DNA of 64,000 nucleotides, taken from NCBI GenBank assembly GCA_963771595.1, contig CAVYUC010000020.1, forward strand, positions 107,658 to 171,657, written 5' to 3'. Below the pieces are notes generated by a model. That model had not been told where the DNA came from, did not search any database, and was given only the letters and a program-made list of their open reading frames with translations. The stretch is from CAVYUC01 sp963771595 (GTDB lineage Bacteria; Bacteroidota; Bacteroidia; Bacteroidales; Prolixibacteraceae). Position numbers and translations under genes: made by a program. Shown here one piece after another: positions 46,427 through 56,602 of the stretch (the first letter of the stretch is position 1; each line of letters begins with the position of its first letter).

Positions 46427-49400
46427 ATGAAAGAAACGGAAGCAACTAAAAATAGTGTTAAGGAATTAAAAGCTTTGCTAAAGCAAAAAAACCATGAATT
46501 GGAAATTGAAGCTGCATTGGAACGGGTCCGGTCTCGTTCTCTGACCATGCACACGACAAATGAACTAGGCGATGTGGTCACTATGATAGTTGAAAAATTA
46601 AAAGATTTGGGTGTTGTACTGGATGCCAATGGAGTTATCCTCTGCACGTATTTTAAAGATTCAAAAAATGTTTTGCATTGGATTGCGTCTCCTAACTATA
46701 GTTTTGCAGGCAGTTACTTGCTGCCTTATTTCGATCATCCTATTTTTAAAGCTGCATGGGAATCAAAAGAAAGTGGGGCCGATTATTTTTCGAAAGCCTT
46801 CTCTAAAATAGAAAAGGACAGTTTTTTTCAATATGCCTTTGAACATTCCGACTACAGGAATTTTCCGGATGAGTTTAAGAAATGGGTATTTCAAAATGAT
46901 AAACACAGCCTCTCTTTTGCCTGGCAAAAAAATTCAGCCATTCTTATTCCCTCACACACAGGAGTGGTGCCTTCAGAAAGTGATGTAGAAATATTGAAAC
47001 GTTTTGCCCGGGTTTTTGAGCAAGCTTATGTGCGTTTCCTCGACCTGCAAAAGGCAGAAACACAGGCTTGGGAAGCGCAAATTGAAACCGCTTTGGAAAG
47101 GGTCAGGTCAAGAAGCATGGCTATGCACCATACCTCAGAAGTTCAAGCGGTTATCCACACTGTACACGAAGAGTTACTCAAATTGAACATTTCTATTGTT
47201 GGAGGATCATTTATAATTATCAATAAAGATATTGACACAGAGTTGCGTGCATGGGGATCAGGAGGCACAGCAGATACTGCATCAGAAGTGCTTATACCAA
47301 ATTTCGGAAAACCTTTTACTACTAACCTGATGAAGGGTATCCAACAAGGTCCGGGATTTTTTACTGAAGAATTTACACGTCAGGAAAAAATTGAATATTT
47401 CACAGAGTTGTTTGAAACACGAGCCCTGGTCGAAATTAACAAACAAACAGAAAAAAGAAGTTCTTGAAAGTAATGGAGGATATACCAGGTCATGTTGCGT
47501 TTTGAATCATACGAGTATTTTAATCATCAATCAAGCGGGGAGAAAGTTTTTGGAGGAGGAAAATGACATCCTTAAACGCTTTACCAGGGTATTCGAGCAA
47601 ACCTACACCCGCTTCCTCGACCTTCAGAAAGCAGAAGCACAGGCTAAAGAAGCACAGATAGAAGCAGCATTGGAAAGAGTGCGGGCAAGAACAATGGGCA
47701 TGCAACAAAGTGAGGAGCTTTCAGATGTTGCAACGGTATTATTCCGGCAGCTTTCATCCCTGGGAGTGCAATTGTGGTCATGTGGGTTTGTTTTAACGGA
47801 TGATGAAAAAGAAAGCGAATTCCGGATGACCAATCCTGAAGGCGAAATTGAACCACCGCTTTATATTCCGAATGATGTTGATCCCGCAACCCGGAATATG
47901 TATTTTCACTGGAAAGAAGGTGATAGCTATTTTGCTGAAATAATGGAGGGCGATGCCCTGAAAAATCATTATGACATCTTACTATCGCTGCCAAAATCAG
48001 GGCCTGTTTTCCAGGAGATTCTTGATACAGGTAATCAATTCCCATTGTGGCAGCAAAATCATGCCGCTTACTTCTCACATGGCTATCTCATCTTTATCAC
48101 CACCGAACCTTTCGAAGATCAGAACCTGTTTGAGCGCTTTGCCAAAGTCTTTGAACAAACCTACACCCGCTTTCTCGATCTGCAAAAAGCCGAAGCACAG
48201 GCACGAGAAGCACAGATTGAAGCAGCTTTGGAAAGAGTCCGGGCTTCTTCAATGGCCATGCATAAAAGTGAAGAACTCGTTGAGGTTGTCCGAACGCTTG
48301 ATAAGGAATTAAATGGGTTGGGGATTGAGATTAACGGAACTCAGATTATAACTGACTTTTCAAATTGGAAAGAAGGTTTGAACAGCTGGTACGCCCTGGA
48401 AGGCCAGGCATATCTTGAAAAATTTCATGTTCCACATACTGATCTCCCACTATTGAGCAGATTTGTGAAAGCAACACAAAAAGGCCTCACATTTTATACG
48501 GAAAAAATTACAAAGTCAGAAAAAGACAAGTTTTTCAAGTGGATTTACAGGTATTCAGATTTTAGAAAACTCCCAAATGATAGACAGGAATTTGTATACA
48601 GCGCACCCGGGTGGGTCAGGGCAACCGTGATTTCAGGGAATTCCGCTTTGATATTTCAGCGGCTAAATCTAAATGACTTTACTAAAGAGGAAGAAAATAT
48701 TTTTAAACGATTCGGGAAAGTATTTGAACAATCATATACCCGTTTCCTCGATCTCAAAAAAGCAGAGGCGCAGGCACGTGAAAGTGAGATCCAACTTGCA
48801 CTAGAACGGGTTCGCGCCCGAACGATGGCAATGCAAAAAAGTGATGAATTGGCTGAAACAGCGGCTCATCTTTATAAACAACTGGAAGAATTAGGAATAA
48901 AACCCTACCGGATTAACCTTGCCATTGTGGACTCCGATAAAAGCGAATGTAAATTATGGTCCACCACAAACGACGGAAATGTTATCCCTTTTGCAGCTTC
49001 ACTACCGCTAACTAAATCTGTCATGAAAAAGATGTATGAAGGATGGAAAAAACAAGAGAATTCCTCGCAAAGACTTGTTGGAAATAAACGTGTGGAATGG
49101 ATAAATTATATAAATAATTATGTTGATTTTAAAGAATACAAGGCTGAAAACATCGATATCAATAAACTAAAAAAGGAACCCGCTGTATTTAATTCCTTAA
49201 GTTTCAAACAAGGATTTTTTGTAATACATACCACTACCGATCTTAAAGAAACCGATTTGCAAATTATTCAGCGCTTTGCAAAAGTTTTTGAGCAAACTTA
49301 TACCCGCTTTCTCGATCTTAAAAAAGCTGAAGCACAGGCAAGGGAAGCCATAAAACAAGCATCACTCGACCGGGTTCGCGGAGAAATTGCAAGTATGCGA

Positions 49401-50771
49401 ACCAAGGATGATCTGAACCGGATTACACCGTTAATCTGGAAAGAGTTGAATACACTGGGAGTTCCGTTTATCCGCTGCGGGGTTTTTATTATGAACGAAA
49501 ACAAAAGGGTAATACAAACCTATCTGTCTACACCCGATGGTAATTCCCTGACTGCTTTTGAAATGTCATTCGATGAAGAAGAAATCGCTTCCGGTGCGGT
49601 GAAAAACTGGAGAAAAAATAATATTTACCAGGACTTTTGGAATAAAGAACAGTTTGTCAGTTTTATGCAAAACCTGATTAAAACCGGCCAGGTTAAAAAT
49701 GTTGAGTCGTTCCAGGGTTCTGCTGCCCCACCCGAATCGCTGTATCTGAATTTTGTTCCTTTCAAACAAGGAATGTTATATGTTGGAAATATTTCTGAAC
49801 TCAAAGAAGAAGTACTTCAACTGGTGCAGTCATTGGCCGATTCGTTTTCAATTGCCTATGCGCGTTACGAAGATTTCAGGCAACTGGAAGAGGCTAAAAA
49901 TCAAATTGAAAAAACCTTTACCGAACTGAAAGCCGCCCAATCGCAACTCATCCAGTCCGAAAAAATGGCTTCGCTCGGAGAACTCACTGCCGGTATCGCG
50001 CATGAAATTCAAAACCCGCTAAACTTTGTGAATAATTTTTCGGAATTAAGTAATGAAATGATTGCAGAGATAGAAGAAGAAAGAGCCAAGAATCTAGAAT
50101 CGAGAGACGAGAAACTGGTGACCTGTGTACTTTCCGACATCAAACAAAATCTCGAAAAAATAAACCATCACGGCAAACGTGCCGCCGATATTGTAAAAGG
50201 AATGTTGCTGCACTCCCGCACTTCAAATGGTAAAAAAGAACCTACCGATATTAATGCTTTAGCCGATGAATATCTGCGACTTTCCTACCACGGGTTGAGA
50301 GCGAAAGACAAATCGTTTAATGCTGATTTTAAAACTGGAAGCGGATGATTCACTTCCAAAAATCAATGTCATTCCGCAGGATATTGGACGGGTTTTGCTG
50401 AATTTGATTAATAATGCATTTTATGCAGTCGATAAGCGGGCAAAAGAACACCCCCTGCCCCCTAAAGAGGGTTCTGAAGAAAGGGATATAGATTATAAAC
50501 CTACCATCACTGTAAGTACCACTTCTTCAAAGTCCCCTTCAGGGGATTTAGGGGTAAAAATTACGGTAAAAGACAATGGGAGTGGAATCCCGCTAGAAAT
50601 ATCCTAGACAAAATCTTCCAGCCCTTCTTCACCACAAAACCGACCGGTCAGGGAACTGGGTTGGGATTGAGTTTAAGTTATGATATTGTGAAGGCACATG
50701 GGGGAGAATTGAAGGTGGAAACCAAGGAGGGAGAAAGAACTGAATTTATTATCCATTTACCAATAAGTTAA
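46427..50771 (+). CDS. Sensor histidine kinase 2: cytoplasmic, six repeated GAF-like modules (frameshifted)
   Basis: The ATG comes one base after the kinase 1 stop. Restored length is about 1446 residues. There is no signal peptide or membrane segment. Six modules of 185-192 residues each begin with an ALERVRARTMAM-type helix (about 46513, 47090, 47667, 48225, 48798, 49361). The first five end with RFAKVFEQTYTRFLDLQKAE, and the sixth runs into the transmitter; they look GAF-like. The transmitter has GELTAGIAHEIQNPL, NLINNAFYAV and GTGLGLSLSYD. Breaks: an extra A in the A-run 47451-47456, an extra A at 50331-50334, and two extra bases around 50594-50596. Removing these gives one continuous protein to 50771. 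Confidence 0.85.
50087..50114 (+). repeat. Kinase 2, site C: in-frame repeat insert shared with kinase 4
   Basis: AATCTAGAATCGAGAGACGA followed by GAAA (50091-50114) encodes NLESRDEK. The identical 24 bases recur at 55902-55925 in kinase 4, in otherwise diverged surroundings. Confidence 0.6.
50450..50475 (+). repeat. Kinase 2, site A: C-rich palindromic insert
   Basis: CCCCCTGCCCCCTAAAGAGG lies shortly after NNAFYAV and encodes HPLPPKEG. CCCT and AGGG form the stem. Confidence 0.55.
50522..50555 (+). repeat. Kinase 2, site B: palindromic insert identical to that of kinase 5
   Basis: AAGTCCCCTTCAGGGGATTT plus AGGGG encodes KSPSGDLG. CCCCT/AGGGG is a perfect stem. The same 30-odd bases occur at about 58374-58407 in kinase 5. 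Confidence 0.7.
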
Positions 50772-50782
50772 ATTACAACGTT

Positions 50783-53700
50783 GTGGTCCAGAAATATATC
50801 AAAAAGAATTTATCAGGAATAGTGCTTGGAGTTTTCTTATTACTGGTTTATGCTCCTTGCCAAAGTCAGCAGGTATCTTTTACACCGGGGTCTATCCCGA
50901 ATCTTCCCACGGGTACAGTATTCGCTGAAATGTGTCAGGATAATAACGGATTTATTTGGCTTGCCAGTAATTCAAACGGGCTTTATAAATATGATGGTAC
51001 AGAGTTAACAAGTTTTACTGCTGATGAAAGTAACCCGAATACCATTACATCAAACCGAATGGAATGCATAACCACAGCAATAAGTGGAAATATCTGGATT
51101 GGCAGTTTTGAAAATGGACTGGACTGTTTTAACCCCGAAACCGAAACATTTACCCATTACCGGCATAATAAAGCCGATGATTCAACTATTTGTTCCGATT
51201 CGATACGGGCCATTATTGAAAGCCGTGATGGGATTCTATGGATTGGCACCACCAAAGGCCTTAACAGTTTTGACCCCTCAACCGGCATATTTAAGCATAT
51301 TGAGGACACATCGGAAGCAGGGCTCGCACTAAAACAAAATCAGGTACGGACTTTATATGAAGACAAAAACGGCACTATCTGGATCGGTTGCGGAATCCCT
51401 TTCTGCAGATTATGAAAATTACGGAAATTATGTCAATTCAGTTCCGGGTGGTTTATATAAACTGGACAGGAATACCGGGAAAATAACTCAGTACATGCAT
51501 ATTGAAGGAGATGAATCCAGCCTGTCCGATAACAGGGTAAGGGCAATTTTCGAAGACAGCCGTGGTATTTTCTGGGTGGGCACCGCTGGCGACGGGTTGC
51601 ATATAATGGACCGGGAAAATGGTACATTCCAGCGTCTTCCCTATGACCCTAATTATCGCAATAAACCGAGCCGTCCTCCCCTTAGAGATATCTTCGACTA
51701 CGTGGTTGACCACATCACATTTATAAACGAAGATTTCCAGGGTTGTATCTGGATTGGGACTTTCGCTGGAGGAATTAACCGATATGACCCGGCAACCAGG
51801 ACAGTTGAATATTTTGGAACAGCTGCAGTCGGCCCAAATAAAATTAACCATAACGACTTTTGGGCATGTCTAAAAACAAAAGATAATTTATTATGGGTTA
51901 CTACCACGTGGCAACCGAATACCGATAATCTTTCTTTCTACAAAATCTCAACGATATCAGGGAAATTGAATTATTCCAAACGGATGTGCCCATATTGGAT
52001 TTCGCGGTGGATTCCAGGGATAATATGTGGTTTGCTACCCCCCACGGACTGCTGCGAAAAAATAAGAATTACCAATACGACAACTTTCTTCCGGAAAAAA
52101 ATCCCGCAAGTCGCGCTAATATAGTGACTGATATAAAAATAGACGCTAACGACAATTTATGGTTATCTACGCGCGGCGGGCTTTACTATTTTGCTACAAA
52201 TACTCACCAATTTAAGGCTTACGTACATAATCCAAATAACAGTAACAGCATTTCCAGCGATACAGTAATTGTTAGCCATATTAACATCGACGGGACCATC
52301 TGGGTTGGTACTTTTTTGAGTTTGGATTTGCTTGATCCGGAAACAGGTAATTTTAAACATTATAAAATCAACCCTTCATTGTCTGTAGCAAATTTTAATA
52401 GTATTTACTCAATAAACAATGATGAATCCGGAAATATCTGGTTTGGTGGAGTAAATGGATTATACTATTTAGATACAAACACCGGGCAGTTTATTGAAAC
52501 GTTGAAAGCATCGTATATGTACGTAAACAATATTTTCAAAGATAGCCGGAACATGATATGGTTAGGCACCGACGGAGGGTTATGGGTCAAATCTGCCGGA
52601 ACGAATAATTTTATCCAGTTTCAGGATTCTGTTGGAATAATCCCCAGCAACCTGGGAATTTATGAGATTACTGAGGACAAGGATCATTTTATATGGATGA
52701 CAACATCCAATGGCCTGATCCGGTTAAATCCGGAAACAAAAAATGCCGTCCTGTTTGGTAAAAGCTGGGATATTTACCCGGAAATTCTTACAGGCAGTAT
52801 ATACACTTCTTTACTGGGAGAAATATTTTTAGGAGATACAACCGGTTATTACCACTTCTTTCCGAACGATCTTAACCAGCCGGATGGAACCATAAATAAT
52901 TTATTCCTGAATAAACTATACATCGACAATAACGAGGTAATTCCCGGTTCAAATAATATCCTGCCAAAACAAATCTCACAAATGCAGAAAATTGCCCTGA
53001 ATTACCTTCAGAATAATATTACACTGGAATTTAACAATATTGATTACCTAACCAACCCGTCGGAGAAAAAAGTATTATTCAAACTTGAAAATTACGACAA
53101 AGACTGGAGGATAGATAATGGTGAAAACCAGGCAAATTATTACAATGTGCAGCCTGGGAAATATGTATTCAGGTTAAAAGCTTCAAATTTATACGGAAAC
53201 TGGACGGAGAAAGCATTGGAAATTGAAATAAAGCCGCCCTGGTATAAATCAATGCCAGCTATCATTTTCTATTTTATTTTTCTGGCATTTGCAGGATGGA
53301 ACATCCATCTTTTCCAAAAAAAACGTACTATCCGAAAGGTACAGGAACAATTAAAGGATAAGGAACTCGAACAAGCCCGTGAAATTGAAAAAGCGTATAC
53401 CGAACTAAAAACAACACAAGCCCAGCTAATTCATGCTGAAAAAATGGCATCGCTGGGAGAACTCACTGCCGGTATTGCCCACGAAATTCAAAACCCACTT
53501 AACTTTGTCAACAATTTTTCTGAAGTAAACAGCGAGTTGATTGAGGAATTAAAAAGTGAAAAGGCAAAAGGCAAAAGTGAAAGAGATGAAGAATTGGAAG
53601 AAGAAATTCTCAATGACATTCAGCAAAACCTCGAAAAAATCAATCACCATGGCAAACGCGCCGAAGCAATTGTAAAAGGAATGCTCCAACATTCACGCAC

Positions 53701-54259
53701 TTCAACCGGAAAAAAAGAACCGACGGATATCAACGCTCTCGCCGATGAATACCTTCGGCTGGCTTACCACGGTCTCCGTGCAAAAGACAAATCTTTCAAC
53801 GCTGATTTTAAGCTGAAAGCCGATGAAAACTTACCAAAAATCGAAGTGGTGCCGCAGGATATCGGACGGGTATTGCTGAATCTGATAAATAATGCATTCT
53901 ACGCGGTGGATAAGCGGGCAAAGGAACTAACCCCTCAATCTCCGTCAGCTGACGGAGGGACTAAGAACGATCAAATTAAATATGAACCTAAAGTTATAGT
54001 TAGTACTTCCCACTCCCTCTCCTTTGGCGAGGGCCGGGGTGAGGTCAAAATAAGCGTGAAAGATAATGGTAATGGAATCTCACAAAATATCCTCAACAAA
54101 ATCTTCCAGCCCTTCTTCACCACCAAACCAACTGGCCAGGGAACCGGGCTGGGATTGAGTTTAAGCTACGATATTGTTAAAGCGCATGGAGGAGTATTAA
54201 AAGTGCAAAGTACCGAAGGAGAAGGTTCGGAGTTTATTATTCAAATCCCAAATTATTAA
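50783..54259 (+). CDS. Sensor histidine kinase 3: beta-propeller type (frameshifted)
   Basis: The first in-frame start is the GTG at 50783, 11 bases after kinase 2, followed by a signal-like stretch (IVLGVFLLLVYAPCQSQ). Reg_prop repeats (GNIWIGSFENGLDCFNPE, GILWIGTTKGLNSFDPS), a Y_Y_Y domain, a membrane segment (AIIFYFIFLAFAGW) and the transmitter follow. Two breaks occur: an extra T near 51404 (joining GCGIPF to ADYENYGNYV) and a missing base near 51975 (joining KLNY to FQTDVPILDFAVD). Restored length is about 1158 residues. It is most like kinase 7 in sensor sequence. Confidence 0.85.
53553..53590 (+). repeat. Kinase 3, site C: in-frame simple repeat
   Basis: AAAAGGCAAAAGGCAAAAGT is a short tandem repeat encoding EKAKGKSERD, at the same place as the inserts in kinases 1, 2, 4 and 6. 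Confidence 0.5.
53930..53961 (+). repeat. Kinase 3, site A: perfect palindrome insert
   Basis: CTCCGTCAGCTGACGGAG (53940-53957) is an exact palindrome encoding SPSADGG after NNAFYAV. The same palindrome is in kinase 5. Confidence 0.7.
54008..54045 (+). repeat. Kinase 3, site B: palindromic insert
   Basis: CCCTCTCCTTTGGCGAGGGC encodes SLSFGEGRG just before VKISVKDNG. CCCTC/GAGGG is the stem. Kinase 4 holds a decayed copy. Confidence 0.6.
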
Positions 54260-54284
54260 ATCAAGCTAATCATTAAATCCAGTA

Positions 54285-54306
54285 AATCATGGTTCAGACA
54301 ATTTAC
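54285..54306. repeat. Intergenic repeat between kinases, copy 1
   Basis: AATCATGGTTCAGACAATTT plus AC is identical to 60799-60820; the preceding 40 bases are also alike (runs of AATCAT). Both copies sit 26-30 bases after a kinase stop codon. Confidence 0.6.
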
Positions 54307-54395
54307 GATATTGTGAAAGCACACGGTGAGGAGCTGAAACAGAAAACCACAGGGAGAGAAGGTTCATAATTTATTCTTAAGTTACCATTTATAAT
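54301..54395 (+). pseudogene. Duplicated 3' end of a kinase gene
   Basis: YDIVKAHGEELKQKTTGREG, a stop, then FILKLPF repeats the last 30 codons of the neighbouring kinases (YDIVKAHGGELKVETKEGE and so on). A truncated leftover of recombination between the paralogues. Confidence 0.6.
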
Positions 54396-55901
54396 AAAAT
54401 CCGGGATGAGAAATGATGCAATCGCATTTATTATTACTTTTTTTATACAACCCTGCTTTTTGCCAGGACCATTATGCTGAGAAACTGCATGGGACAATCT
54501 GTCAATAACTAAGAATGATACAGTCCGAATGACGATCGCAGCAGAGTTAGGCATTCATTTTTACGGGAACCGAAACCAGAATTCTTCATTACACTATTTT
54601 CAAGTGGCAGAGAACCTTGGTGAACAGCTGCATTATACAAATACTGATATTTATAAAAGGCTGCTTTTTTATTTCAATCATCAAGATACAATTAGGGTAT
54701 TAACCATGTCTAAGATTTGTAATTTGTATTCAGCTACAAATTCAGATTCTGCCCTGTTTTATGGCCAAAAAGCACTTGATCTTTCACGACAAATAAAATA
54801 TCCGAAAGGCGAGGCGAACGCCTTGCTTGATTTGGCCCTGGCGATTTACAATATGGGTGATTACCCAAAATCAATGGAACTGTCTCTAAAAGGGTTGCAG
54901 ATTTCGGAAAAATACAATTTCATATTTCTAAAAGCCACGGCCTTCGACCATATAGGAAACATTTACCTGGATATGAAAGAATATTCAAAATGCATCTCCT
55001 ATTACCGCCAATCAATGGAATTTTGCAAGGCGGTAAATAATAACTACCTCTATGATATCGGGCAATCAAATCTTCTTCAAGCCAATTTAGGATTGAACCA
55101 AATGGATTCAGCGCTTTATTATGGCCACCTGGCTGAGGAATACGAAAGAAAATATAATTCTGACATCATTCCCTGGACTTTGCATTCCCTGGGTTTGGTG
55201 TATTTGCAACGGGGAAACAGGCAATTGGCATTAAAATATTTGAAAGACGGACTGGAAAATTCTTATAAGCAAAACAATACCAAGGTTGCAGCTATAGCAA
55301 ACCTTAGTTTAGCAAAATTATACAAACAGAACAGCCAGCTTGATTCGTCAGTATATTACGCGAAACAGGGACTCGCCAATGCTATGGAAGGGAACTACTA
55401 TAATGAAATTATTGAGGTCGGTATGTTCTTATCGGAATTCTATGAATCAACAGATACTAAAGGAGCACTTCATTATAGCAGAAGCGCAATAGACTGCAGA
55501 AAAAGACTTGTACAACCAGGGTAAAAAATATGCATTAAAAAGTATAACCGATTTTGATCAAAAAGAACGTGATTATGAAATTGAAGCAGAAACAACAGCA
55601 TATAAAAATAAGGTGAAACAGTATGCTTTGTTAACTGGTTTAAGTGCGTTCCTATTGGTTGCCTTTATTCTTTTCCGAAACAATCGGCAAAAGCATAAAG
55701 CAAATAAAATTTTAGAGTCAACTCTTACAAATCTTAAATCCACGCAATCTCAACTCATCCAATCCGAAAAAATGGCTTCCCTCGGCGAACTCACCGCTGG
55801 TATTGCCCACGAAATTCAAAACCCACTCAATTTCGTCAACAACTTTTCTGAAGTAAACAGCGAATTAATTGAATGAACTGGAGGAGGAAGCAAATAAAGG
55901 C

Positions 55902-55925
55902 AATCTAGAATCGAGAGACGAGAAA
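55902..55925 (+). repeat. Kinase 4, site C: repeat insert shared with kinase 2
   Basis: This is the same 24 bases as at 50091-50114, encoding NLESRDEK. A stop codon follows directly. Confidence 0.6.
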
Positions 55926-56260
55926 TAGTCCATTGAGCTATAAAACATCAAAGAAAATCGAGAAAAAATAAACCACCACGGCAAACGCGCCGATGCAATC
56001 GTAAAAGGGATGCTGCAGCACTCGCGCACTTCAACTGGGCAAAAAGAACCCACCGATATCAATGCACTTAGCCGATGAATATTTGCGCCTCGCTTACCAT
56101 GGCTTGCGTGCAAAAGACAAATCTTTTAATGCCGATTTTAAAACTGGATTTTGATGAGTCGCTTCCAAAAATAAATGTCATTCCACAGGATATTGGAAGG
56201 GTTTTGCTGAACCTGATTAATAATGCGTTTTATGCTGTTGACAAAAAGTCGAAAGAATTG

Positions 56261-56290
56261 ACCCCCCTAATCCCCCCGAAGGGGGGACTG
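56261..56290 (+). repeat. Kinase 4, site A: palindromic insert
   Basis: TCCCCCCGAAGGGGGGA is a perfect hairpin with a GAA loop, encoding LIPPKGG after NNAFYAV. Confidence 0.65.
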
Positions 56291-56349
56291 AAGAACCGCA
56301 TCCAATATAAATTATATGCTTACAATAACCATAAGTCCCGCTTCTTCAA

Positions 56350-56380
56350 AATACCCTGGAGAGGGCCGGGGTGAGGTCAG
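56350..56380 (+). repeat. Kinase 4, site B: decayed palindromic insert
   Basis: CCCTGGAGAGGGCCGGGGTG encodes PGEGRG before VRISVKDNG. It is a shortened version of the kinase 3 element. Confidence 0.5.
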
Positions 56381-56602
56381 AATAAGCGTGAAGGATAACG
56401 GCAGCGGCATCCCACAAAACATAATCGATAAAATCTTTCAGCCCTTCTTCACCACCAAACCCACAGGCCAGGGAACAGGATTGGGACTTAGTTTGAGTTA
56501 TGATATTGTAAAAGCACATGGTGGAGAAATAATTGTGAAAAGTAAGGAAAGTGAAGGTACAGAATTTTGTATAACCCTTCCTGTTAATTAAAGTTTAAAA
56601 CA

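Larger units (their letters stand above)
54413..56591 (+). pseudogene. Sensor histidine kinase 4: TPR type, heavily disrupted
   Basis: It starts MMQSHLLLLFLYNPAFCQ, a signal peptide. TPR units follow (SDSALFYGQKALDL, YPKSMELSLKGLQISEKY, YSKCISYYRQSMEFCKA), then one membrane segment (YALLTGLSAFLLVAFILF) and the transmitter. Breaks: a missing base near 54485, extra A near 55500-55504, extra T at about 55874, in-frame TAG (55926-55928) and TAA (55941-55943), extra T near 56067, extra G near 56146, and an extra base near 56312. GKKEPTD of the other kinases is GQKEPTD here. Even if some breaks are read errors, this copy seems decayed. Restored length is about 725 residues. Confidence 0.75.

Noticed and set aside
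47467..47480. Two separate kinase genes at 46427 and 47391
   Set aside because: The module structure continues across the break when one A is removed from a six-A run, and the second frame's own start would lie inside a module.
46427..49900. Assembly duplication as cause of the repeats in kinase 2
   Set aside because: The modules differ strongly in sequence outside the linker, so they are old duplications, not copied reads.
24560..55880. Programmed +1 frameshifting at sites such as AGC TAA A and GAA TGA A
   Set aside because: Three breaks put a stop codon exactly at the shift, as in prfB, but there is no common slippery codon or upstream ribosome-binding stimulator. The other breaks lack stops at the site. 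Random extra bases explain them better.
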